In this document: positions 17,521 to 25,158 of the stretch, piece by piece
Numbering within the stretch: the stretch's first letter is position 1
Layout of the letters: each line of letters opens with the position of its first letter
Assembly (NCBI GenBank): GCA_902806005.1
Contig: CADCUY010000575.1
Location: 1-34,819, forward strand
Reading direction: 5' to 3'
DNA: 34,819 bases
From: an uncultured Quadrisphaera sp.
GTDB taxonomy: Bacteria > Actinomycetota > Actinomycetes > Actinomycetales > Quadrisphaeraceae
Made by a program: the position numbers and the translations under genes
Notes under the pieces: model-generated
The model's input: only the letters and a program-made list of their open reading frames with translations
Database searches by the model: none
What the model was told of the DNA's origin: nothing

Positions 17521-19104
17521 ATGGACGACGACGTCCGTACCGGACCGGACCGGCTGGGCCCTGTCGCCCTGGCGCGCGTGCTGGAGACCGCTCCGGACGG
17601 CCTGGCGGTGGCCGAGCGGGGGAGCGGCGAGCGCCTGTACGTCAACCCGGCCGGTCGTGGGCTGCTCGCGGACGCGGCGGACCGAGGCGGTGCCGGCCAC
17701 GCGGAGGGCGCGCCCTGCAGGTCCTGCGACGCGTTCGACGCCCGTGCCTCGGGCGAGGTGACGACCACCTCGCACCACGGCCGGCAGCTGGAGCGGATGA
17801 CCGTGCCCGTCGAGGACGGTTCCCGCGCCCTGGCCGTCACGTGGTTCCGCGACGTGACCGCGGTGCGCCAGCGCGAGCGCCACCTGGCGGCGTTCAGCCG
17901 GACCGCGGCCAGCGTCGCCTTCGCCGGGCCCCTGAGCACGGTGCTGGACCGGCTCGCCGCCGAGGTGCGCGACGCCACCGGCATGCTGGCCTGCACCTTC
18001 CTGCTCATGGACGAGGACGGGCGCCTGCGGCAGACGGGGATGACCGACCAGGGCTACCCCGGGGTCGAGGACTACGCCGACCGCATCGAGGCGTGCCGGC
18101 GTCTGGGCGCCCCTCTGCTGTCGGCGACCGCCTTCCGCGACCGGCGCCCCCTCGTCGCCCACGGGTGGCGCGAGCGGACCCTCGCCGACGCCCGCTTCCG
18201 GCCGGTCCACGCCATCGCCCTGCACGCCGGGTGGAGCGCGATGGCCACCGTGCCGGTCGTCTCCCGCGGCCAGGTGATCGGGGTCTTCAACGGCTTCTTC
18301 CGCACCGACGCGGACCCCGTCGACGAGGACCTCCCCTTCCTCAGCGCCATCGCCGACCAGGCGGCGGTCGCGATCGAGAACGCTCGCCTCCTCGGCGCGG
18401 TGGAGACGAAGGTGGCCCTGGAGGAGCGGCACCTGCTCGCCCGGGAGCTGCACGACTCCGTCAGCCAGGCGCTCTTCTCCCTGACGCTGCAGGCGCGCGC
18501 CCTGGAGATCGGGATGGCCTCGGGACGGCTGGACGAGCGGTCGGTCAACGACGGACTCGTGGAGGTCAGGAGGCTCACCGAGGGAGCCCTCGCCGAGATG
18601 CGCGCCCTGATCTTCCAGCTGCGCCCGGCGGCGCTGCGCGAGGAGGGCCTCTTCAGCGCGGTCCGCAAGCACGCCTCGGCCGTGGCCGCCCGGGAGGGGA
18701 TCGCTGTGGACGTCGTGGGTCCCCCGTCCGGTCCCGACCTGGACCCGGCGGTCGAGGAGCAGGTCCTGCGGGTGGTGCAGGAGGCCCTCGGCAACATCGT
18801 CAAGCACGCGGGGGCCGGGTGCGTGGAGGTGCAGCTCCGCCTCGACGCGGGTGCGGCGGACACCCTGGTGGTCGCCATCACGGACGACGGCGCGGGCTTC
18901 GACGTCGCCGCGGACCACCCGGGACACCTGGGGCTGCAGTGCATGGCCGAGCGCGTCGCCCAGGTCGGCGGGACCTTCGCCATCGACTCCGCACCGGGGC
19001 GGACGACGGTGCGAGCCCGGATCCCCGGCGCGGTGCAGGCGCCCGTGGCGACCGCCGTCGACGAGGCGCCGGCAGCGGCCCTGGCGGAGCCGGCCCGTGG
19101 GTGA
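17521..19104 (+). CDS. NarL/DegS-type sensor histidine kinase with PAS-like and GAF domains
   Basis: ETAPDGLAVAERGSGERLYVNPAGRGLL (PAS-like), GAF region ending FLSAIADQAAVAIENARL, LLARELHDSVSQALFSLTLQARAL (HisKA_3), VVQEALGNIVKHAGA and DDGAGFD (HATPase). Confidence 0.93.
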   Translation: MDDDVRTGPDRLGPVALARVLETAPDGLAVAERGSGERLYVNPAGRGLLADAADRGGAGHAEGAPCRSCDAFDARASGEVTTTSHHGRQLERMTVPVEDGSRALAVTWFRDVTAVRQRERHLAAFSRTAASVAFAGPLSTVLDRLAAEVRDATGMLACTFLLMDEDGRLRQTGMTDQGYPGVEDYADRIEACRRLGAPLLSATAFRDRRPLVAHGWRERTLADARFRPVHAIALHAGWSAMATVPVVSRGQVIGVFNGFFRTDADPVDEDLPFLSAIADQAAVAIENARLLGAVETKVALEERHLLARELHDSVSQALFSLTLQARALEIGMASGRLDERSVNDGLVEVRRLTEGALAEMRALIFQLRPAALREEGLFSAVRKHASAVAAREGIAVDVVGPPSGPDLDPAVEEQVLRVVQEALGNIVKHAGAGCVEVQLRLDAGAADTLVVAITDDGAGFDVAADHPGHLGLQCMAERVAQVGGTFAIDSAPGRTTVRARIPGAVQAPVATAVDEAPAAALAEPARG

Positions 19105-19753
19105 GCCGATCCGGGTCCTCCTCGTCGACGACCACGCCGTCGTGCGCCGGGGCCTCGCCGCCTTCTTCTCCGTCCTCGACGACATCGTCGTCGTCGCCGA
19201 GGCCTCCGACGGCCGTGGGGCGATCGCGGAGCTGACCGTGCTGTCCGCCGCCGGTGGGCTCCCCGACGTGGTGGTCATGGACCTGCTGATGCCCCGGATG
19301 GACGGGGTGGAGGGCATCCGCCGGGTGAAGCAGGCCTTCCCCGAGGTGCAGGTGGTGGCGCTGACGAGCTTCAGCGAGACCGAGCGGGTCCGCTCGGCCC
19401 TCGCCGCCGGCGCCTCCGGCTACCTCCTCAAGGACGCCGGCGCCGATGAGGTCGCTGCCGCCGTCCGGGCCGCGCACGCCGGCGAGCTCCACCTCGACCC
19501 CGCCGTGGCCCGCGCGCTGACCAGCGCCCTGGTCACCCCCCGGTCCGATCCCTCCGCGCTCACCCCGCGCGAGCGCGAGGTGGTGGTCTTCATCGCGCAG
19601 GGCCGCTCGAACCAGCAGATCGCCGACGCCCTGGGCATCAGCGAGCGCACCGCCCGCACCCACGTCAGCAACGTCCTGCTCAAGCGCGGCCTGTCCTCCC
19701 GGACCCAGGCCGCGCTGTGGGCCGTGCGCGAGGGCCTGGTCGCCGGGTCGTGA
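19097..19753 (+). CDS. LuxR/NarL-family response regulator
   Basis: IRVLLVDDHAVVRRGLAAFF, VVMDLLMPRMDGVEGIRRVK, YLLKDAGADE; C-terminal LTPREREVVVFIAQGRSNQQIADALGISERTARTHVSNVLLK. Overlaps the kinase stop. Confidence 0.95.
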   Translation: MGEPIRVLLVDDHAVVRRGLAAFFSVLDDIVVVAEASDGRGAIAELTVLSAAGGLPDVVVMDLLMPRMDGVEGIRRVKQAFPEVQVVALTSFSETERVRSALAAGASGYLLKDAGADEVAAAVRAAHAGELHLDPAVARALTSALVTPRSDPSALTPREREVVVFIAQGRSNQQIADALGISERTARTHVSNVLLKRGLSSRTQAALWAVREGLVAGS

Positions 19754-19757
19754 CCGT

Positions 19758-19775
19758 CGTGGTCCGCGACATCTG
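19758..19775 (+). promoter_or_regulatory. Candidate response-regulator site S3 (CGTGGTCCGCGACATCTG)
   Basis: 16/18 identical to S1; 130 bp upstream of the next gene (19905). Confidence 0.5.
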
Positions 19776-19904
19776 ACCCGGACCGGAGGGCGACCCTTGC
19801 GGGGGCCGGGGGCCGTCGCCTGACGATGGTGGCCGCGCGTCCACCCCGCTTGGCTCGAGGGCACTGCGCGGCAGCCCGCCGCGCTCGTCCTTCGAGGAGC
19901 GGCT

Positions 19905-20405
19905 GTGGCGGAGCTCGCGGTGCCGGCCCCGAGCGCAGCCCCCGCGCCGCCGCAGGTGCTGGTGGTCGCGGCCGACCGCCGGGTGCGGGCAGCGCTGGAG
20001 TCGCTGCTGCGCTCCGGATCCTCGGGGTGGGGCGTGGTCGGGGTCGCCACCTGGGCCGAGGCGGCCGTCGTGGCCGCCTCGGCGGGCCCGGGGGTCGTCC
20101 TCGTCGACGTGGCGCCACCGCTGGACGAGCAGCAGCGGGGCCTGCTGGAGGTCCTGAGCGCCGGTGGGCGGGCCGTCGTCGCGCTGTCGGCCTCCGACGC
20201 GGTCCGCCAGGAGGTCCTGGACGCCGGGGCCGCCGCCTTCGTCCCGCGCAGCAGCGGGGCCGACGCGGTCCTCGACGCCATCCACCAGGTGCTCGCGACG
20301 CCGGCGCTGCGCCCCGCCACGAGGGGCACCTCCCCGGTCGCGCCCCGCCGCACCGACGCCCACCCCGACCCGACCGCCCGACGCCTGATGGAGGAGACGC
20401 TGTGA
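19905..20405 (+). CDS. Stand-alone degenerate (pseudo-)receiver-domain protein
   Basis: Receiver-like layout VLVVAADRRVRAALESLL / VVLVDVAPP / VVALSASDAVRQEVLDAGAAAFVPRSSGADAVLDAIHQVL, with no HTH or other output domain. Confidence 0.7.
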   Translation: MAELAVPAPSAAPAPPQVLVVAADRRVRAALESLLRSGSSGWGVVGVATWAEAAVVAASAGPGVVLVDVAPPLDEQQRGLLEVLSAGGRAVVALSASDAVRQEVLDAGAAAFVPRSSGADAVLDAIHQVLATPALRPATRGTSPVAPRRTDAHPDPTARRLMEETL

Positions 20406-21388
20406 GCCACCACCCGCCGACCGACCGTCCCGACCCCTTCGCCCGGTTCCGCTTCGGGGGCTTCGAGTGCACCGTGGTCAGCGACGGGATCCTGCAGCTG
20501 GGACCCGCCCCCGTCACCTTCCCCGGGGCCGACCCGGCCGAGGTCGACGCGCTGCTCGCCGACCACCACCTGCCGCTGGACGCGGTGCGCCTGGACGAGA
20601 ACGTCCTCGTCGTCGACACCGGTGACGCTCTCGTGCAGTTCGACTCCGGTGTCGGGACCGACCCCGCGCTCGGCCGCGGGTTCTTCGGCCCCGGCACCGG
20701 GCACGTCGTCCCCGCCATGCGCTCCGCCGGCATCGACCCCGCGGACATCGACGTGCTGGCCATCACCCACACCCACCCCGACCACGTCTGGGGCCTCACC
20801 GACCCCGACGGCGCCCCCCTGTACCCCAACGCCACCGTCGCCGTCAGCCGAGCGGACTTCGACCACTGGACGGACCTCTCGAGGGTCGCCACCGCGCCCA
20901 ACCAGCACATGGCCGACCACTACACGGGGGCGCACAAGAACCTCCTGCCCTACCACGAGGCCGGGCGCCTGCGCTGGGTCGACGACGGCGACGAGGTCGT
21001 CCCGGGCGTCACGGCGATCGCGACGCCCGGGCACAGCCCGGGCCACCTGGTGTACCGGGTGTCCAGCGAGGGGGAGTCCATGCTCGTGTGGGGCGACCTC
21101 TGCCACCACCAGGTGCTGCTCCTGCAGCACCCCGAGTGGGCCTTCCAGTTCGACTGGGACGGGCCGGCCGCCACCGCGCAGCGCTGGCGGATCTACCAGC
21201 TGGCGCACGAAGGACGGGACGCCGTCCTCGCCTACCACTTCCCCTTCCCGGGGCTCGGGCACCTGCGCCGGGAGGGCGGGGGCTACGCCTGGGTGCCGCA
21301 GGAGCTGCCCCGGAGGCCGGTGGGCGCCGCGCGCGCCACCCCGGCGGTGCCGCACGACGGGCTCGCGGCCGCGGTGGGGCAGCGGTGA
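20402..21388 (+). CDS. MBL-fold metallo-hydrolase
   Basis: ITHTHPDHVWGL (HxHxDH), ATPGHSPGHLVY, VWGDLCHH, YHFPFPGLG; GTGA overlap with the upstream gene. Confidence 0.93.
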   Translation: MSHHPPTDRPDPFARFRFGGFECTVVSDGILQLGPAPVTFPGADPAEVDALLADHHLPLDAVRLDENVLVVDTGDALVQFDSGVGTDPALGRGFFGPGTGHVVPAMRSAGIDPADIDVLAITHTHPDHVWGLTDPDGAPLYPNATVAVSRADFDHWTDLSRVATAPNQHMADHYTGAHKNLLPYHEAGRLRWVDDGDEVVPGVTAIATPGHSPGHLVYRVSSEGESMLVWGDLCHHQVLLLQHPEWAFQFDWDGPAATAQRWRIYQLAHEGRDAVLAYHFPFPGLGHLRREGGGYAWVPQELPRRPVGAARATPAVPHDGLAAAVGQR

Positions 21389-22359
21389 ACCGCCGGCGGA
21401 TCGACGTCCACAGCCACTTCGTCACCGACTCCTACCGCGCTGCCCTGGACGCCGCCGGCATCGACCACCCGGACGGCATCAGGGCCACGCCGGCGTGGAG
21501 CGAGGCCGCGGCCCTGGAGGCCATGGACCGCCTCGACGTGGAGGTCGCCGTGCTGTCGGTCTCCACCCCGGGCGTGCACCTCGGGGACGACGCCGCGGCG
21601 GCCGCCCTGGCGAGGACGGTCAACGAGGAGGCCGCCGCCATCCGCGAGCGGCACCCCCACCGCTTCGGCTCCTTCGCGAGCCTGCCCCTGCCCGACGTCG
21701 ACGCCGCCCTCGTCGAGCTCACCCACGCCCTCGACGTGCTCGGTGCCGACGGGGTGGTGGTGCAGACGAACTCCGGGGGCGTCTACCTCGGCGACGAGCG
21801 CCTCGAGCCGCTGTACGCCGAGCTCGCCGCCCGCGGCGCCGTGCTCTTCCTGCACCCGACCACCGCGCACGCCGGCGAGCACCTGGGCCTCGGCTACCCC
21901 CGCCCGATGCTCGAGTTCATGTTCGACACCACCCGCTCGGTCGCGGACATGGTCCTCTCCGGCGTGCTCGAGCGGCACCCGGACCTGCAGGTGATCGTCC
22001 CGCACGCCGGAGCCGCGCTGTCCGTCCTGGCCGACCGCGTGGAGCTGCTGCTGCCCCTGCTCACCCCTCCGGGCGGGCGACCGGCACCGAGCCTGCGGGC
22101 GGCGCTGGGGCGCCTGCACTTCGACCTCGCCGGGGCTCCCGTCCCGGAGCTGCTGCGCGCACTGCTCGCCGTCGCCGACCCCTCGAAGCTGCACTACGGC
22201 AGCGACTTCCCGTTCACCCCGGCGGACGCCGCGGTCGCCCTCGCGGAGCGCCTGGACACCACCGACCTGCTCGACGACGAGCTGCGCGCGGGCGTCGACG
22301 CCGGGCACAGCCTCGACCTGCTGCCGCGGCTGCGCCGACCCGCGGCGGCCCCCGCATGA
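21385..22359 (+). CDS. Amidohydrolase, ACMSD / aromatic decarboxylase-like
   Basis: IDVHSHFVTDSYRAAL (HxH), LFLHPTTAHAG, MLEFMFDTTRSVADMVLSGVLERHPDLQVIVPHAGAAL, LHYGSDFPFTPA. Confidence 0.88.
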   Translation: MNRRRIDVHSHFVTDSYRAALDAAGIDHPDGIRATPAWSEAAALEAMDRLDVEVAVLSVSTPGVHLGDDAAAAALARTVNEEAAAIRERHPHRFGSFASLPLPDVDAALVELTHALDVLGADGVVVQTNSGGVYLGDERLEPLYAELAARGAVLFLHPTTAHAGEHLGLGYPRPMLEFMFDTTRSVADMVLSGVLERHPDLQVIVPHAGAALSVLADRVELLLPLLTPPGGRPAPSLRAALGRLHFDLAGAPVPELLRALLAVADPSKLHYGSDFPFTPADAAVALAERLDTTDLLDDELRAGVDAGHSLDLLPRLRRPAAAPA

Positions 22360-23471
22360 GCACCGCGACCGCCGCCGTCGTCCACGAGCCCGGCGGTCCG
22401 TTCACCCTGACCGAGGTGGAGCTCGGACCCCTGCGACCCGACGAGGTCCGCGTGCGCACCGTCGCCACCGGCGTGTGCCACACCGACCTGTCGGCGGCGA
22501 GCGGAGCGACGCCCTTCCCGCTGCCGGGGGTGCTCGGGCACGAGGGGGCCGGGGTCGTCGAGGAGGTGGGCGCCCAGGTGGGGCGCGCCGCCGTCGGTGA
22601 CCGGGTGCTGATGAGCTTCACGTCCTGCGGCCGGTGCCGGCGCTGCCGCCAGGGGCACCCGGCGTACTGCCGGGACCACCTCTCGCTCAACCTCCTCGGG
22701 GGGCGGCGGGCCGACGGCACCACCCCGGTCACGGTGCGCGGTCGGGAGCTCAACGCCCACTTCTTCGGGCAGTCCTCCTTCGCCACCCGGGTCGTCGCCG
22801 ACGAGCGGGGCCTCGTCGTCCTGCCCCCGGGGACGACCGACGAGGACCTCGTCGTCCTCGCCCCCCTCGGGTGCGGCCTGATGACCGGGGCGGGCGCCGT
22901 CCTCAACGAGCTGCGCCCCCGTCCCGACGACGTCCTCGCCATCACCGGCGCCGGGGCGGTCGGCCTCGCGGCCGTCATGGCCGCCCGGGCGACGTCCGTG
23001 GCGCGGGTCGTCGTCGTCGACCGGCTGCCCTCCCGCCTGGACCTCGCCCTCGAGCTGGGGGCGACCGACGTCGTCGACACCACCGCGGTGGACCTGGAGG
23101 ACGCGCTCGAGGAGCTCACGCAGGGACGGGGGGTCGACGCCGCCGTGGAGACGACCGGGGTCGTGCCCGTCCTCGACGCCCTCGTCGCCAGCCTCGCCGT
23201 GCGCGGGCGGTGCGCCGTCGTCGGCGCACCGCCCGCCGGCTCCCGGGGCTCCTTCGACGTCCAGGCCCTGCTGCCCGGGCGGAGCATCCGCGGGGTCACC
23301 CTCGGTGACGCGGAGGCGGAGTCCTTCGTCCCCGCGCTCCTCGGGCTGCACCGCCAGGGCCGCTTCCCCCTCGAGCGCCTGCAGGTCACCTACCCGTTCG
23401 CCGACATCGGCCGGGCCGTCGCGGACGCCGCCCGCGGCGACACCGTGAAGCCCGTGCTGGTCTTCGGCTGA
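22356..23471 (+). CDS. Zinc-dependent (aryl-)alcohol dehydrogenase, MDR family
   Basis: GVCHTDLSAASGATPFPLPGVLGHEGAGVVEEVG, CGRCRRCRQGHPAYC, HFFGQSSFATRVV, ITGAGAVGLAAVMAA; ATGA overlap with the amidohydrolase. Confidence 0.92.
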   Translation: MSTATAAVVHEPGGPFTLTEVELGPLRPDEVRVRTVATGVCHTDLSAASGATPFPLPGVLGHEGAGVVEEVGAQVGRAAVGDRVLMSFTSCGRCRRCRQGHPAYCRDHLSLNLLGGRRADGTTPVTVRGRELNAHFFGQSSFATRVVADERGLVVLPPGTTDEDLVVLAPLGCGLMTGAGAVLNELRPRPDDVLAITGAGAVGLAAVMAARATSVARVVVVDRLPSRLDLALELGATDVVDTTAVDLEDALEELTQGRGVDAAVETTGVVPVLDALVASLAVRGRCAVVGAPPAGSRGSFDVQALLPGRSIRGVTLGDAEAESFVPALLGLHRQGRFPLERLQVTYPFADIGRAVADAARGDTVKPVLVFG

Positions 23472-23511
23472 CCGTCCCCCGCGGGCCCGGGCACGACCGC
23501 GTCGTGGCCGG

Positions 23512-23535
23512 CGTCCGGGACGGATGACCCGGACC
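23512..23535 (+). promoter_or_regulatory. Candidate degenerate site S4 upstream of the P450 operon
   Basis: CGTCCGGGACGGATGACCCGGACC is 19/24 identical to 19761-19784, including the 11-mer TGACCCGGACC. Confidence 0.35.
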
Positions 23536-23646
23536 CGCCCCCCGGGAGCCCCCGGCCGCCACCGGCCGCAGCGCCGTGCCGCCGCGGCCGTCACCGTCCT
23601 TGACTGATCCCCCGACGCAGCACCGGACCCGAAGGAGGGCCCCGAC

Positions 23647-24825
23647 GTGGCAGTGCTCGCACCACCGTCGTCCGACATCGACCTGTGGGAGGACGCCTCG
23701 CTGGCCGACCCCTACCCGCTGTACCAGCAGCTGCGCGACCTGGGACCCGTGGTCCACCTGTCCGCGCAGGACGCCTTCGCCATCCCGCGCTACGACCCGC
23801 TGCGCGAGGCGCTGGCCGACTGGCACAGCTTCACCTCCGCGCGCGGGGTGATGATGAACGACCACGTGAACTCCGCGTTCACGGGGATCGTGCTGCACAC
23901 CGACCCCCCCGAGCACGACGTGATGCGCAAGGTCCTCGCAGCGCCCCTGCGCCCCGACCAGCTGCGCCTCATCACGCCCCGGGTGCGCGCCGAGGCGGAC
24001 GCCGTGGTCGACCGCCTCGTGCACCGGGGTCGCTTCGACGCGGCCACCGACCTGGCCCAGCACCTCCCGCTGACGATCGTGTCCACGCTCGTCGGGCTCG
24101 GCGACTTCGGCAAGGAGCGGATGCTGGAGTGGGCGGCGGCGACGTTCGACGCCCAGGGCCCGGTGGACCGGGCCCGCACGCGCGCTGCCTTCCCGAAGCT
24201 CGACGAGATGGTCGCCTACGCCACTCAGGAGGTCACCGCGGAGAAGGTCGACCCCGCGGGCTGGGTCGCGGCCCTGTACGCGGCCGCCGACCGAGGCGCC
24301 CTGCGGCCCGGGCAGCCCGAGGCCATGGTCATGGACTACACCGGGCCCGCCCTGGACACCACGATCTTCGCCACGTCCAGCGCGATCTGGCTGTTCGCCC
24401 AGCACCCCGACCAGTGGGACCTCGTCCGGGAGGACCCGCGGCTCATCCCGCACGCCATCAACGAGGTGGTGCGCCTGGAGAGCCCGATCCAGCGCTTCTC
24501 CCGGGTCGCCACCAGGGACGTCGAGGTCGGCGGTCACCTCGTCCCGGAGGGGGCGCGGGTGCTGATGCTGTTCGCGTCCGGCAACCGCGACGAGCGGCAC
24601 TACCCCGACCCCGAGCGCTTCGACGTGCGCCGCCGCCCCTCCGACCACCTCGCCTTCGGGCACGGGGTCCACGCCTGCGTCGGCATGAACCTCGCCCGGC
24701 TCGAGATCCGCCTGCTCCTGGAGGCCCTCGCCGCGAAGGTCGAGCGCTTCGAGCTCCTCGGAGTGGAGCGCGCCGTCAACAGCACCCTGCGCGGCATCGC
24801 CCACCTCGACGTCGCGGTGAGCTGA
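23647..24825 (+). CDS. Cytochrome P450 (bacterial class I)
   Basis: FGHGVHACVGMNLARLE heme loop, EVVR (ExxR), I-helix DYTGPALDTTIFA. Confidence 0.96.
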   Translation: MAVLAPPSSDIDLWEDASLADPYPLYQQLRDLGPVVHLSAQDAFAIPRYDPLREALADWHSFTSARGVMMNDHVNSAFTGIVLHTDPPEHDVMRKVLAAPLRPDQLRLITPRVRAEADAVVDRLVHRGRFDAATDLAQHLPLTIVSTLVGLGDFGKERMLEWAAATFDAQGPVDRARTRAAFPKLDEMVAYATQEVTAEKVDPAGWVAALYAAADRGALRPGQPEAMVMDYTGPALDTTIFATSSAIWLFAQHPDQWDLVREDPRLIPHAINEVVRLESPIQRFSRVATRDVEVGGHLVPEGARVLMLFASGNRDERHYPDPERFDVRRRPSDHLAFGHGVHACVGMNLARLEIRLLLEALAAKVERFELLGVERAVNSTLRGIAHLDVAVS

Positions 24826-24837
24826 GAGGAGCCGGTC

Positions 24838-25158
24838 GTGAAGCTCACCTTCCGCCGCCCCGACGGGTCCCACGGCGTCCACGACACCGACCCCGGCACC
24901 TCGGTCATGGAGGCCGCCGTCGCGCACGGGGAGGACGGCATCGTCGCCGAGTGCGGCGGGTCGCTGATGTGCGCGACCTGCCACGTCTACGTCGACCCCG
25001 CCTTCTCCGACCTCCTGGCCCCGCCCGCGGAGGACGAGGCGGAGATGCTCACCTGCACCGCGGCCGAGCGCCGACCCACCAGCCGGCTGTCCTGCCAGCT
25101 CGTCCTCACCGACGACCTCGACGGCCTCGTCGTCGAGATCCCCGAGGAGCAGGTGTGA
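24838..25158 (+). CDS. [2Fe-2S] ferredoxin (adrenodoxin/putidaredoxin type)
   Basis: ECGGSLMCATCHVYV...SRLSCQLVLTDDLDGLVVEIPEEQ; GTG start. Confidence 0.94.
   Translation: MKLTFRRPDGSHGVHDTDPGTSVMEAAVAHGEDGIVAECGGSLMCATCHVYVDPAFSDLLAPPAEDEAEMLTCTAAERRPTSRLSCQLVLTDDLDGLVVEIPEEQV

Noticed and set aside
18878-21355. 825-aa minus-strand ORF across kinase, regulator, receiver and MBL genes
   Set aside because: Antisense to four clear genes, repetitive composition, no domain.
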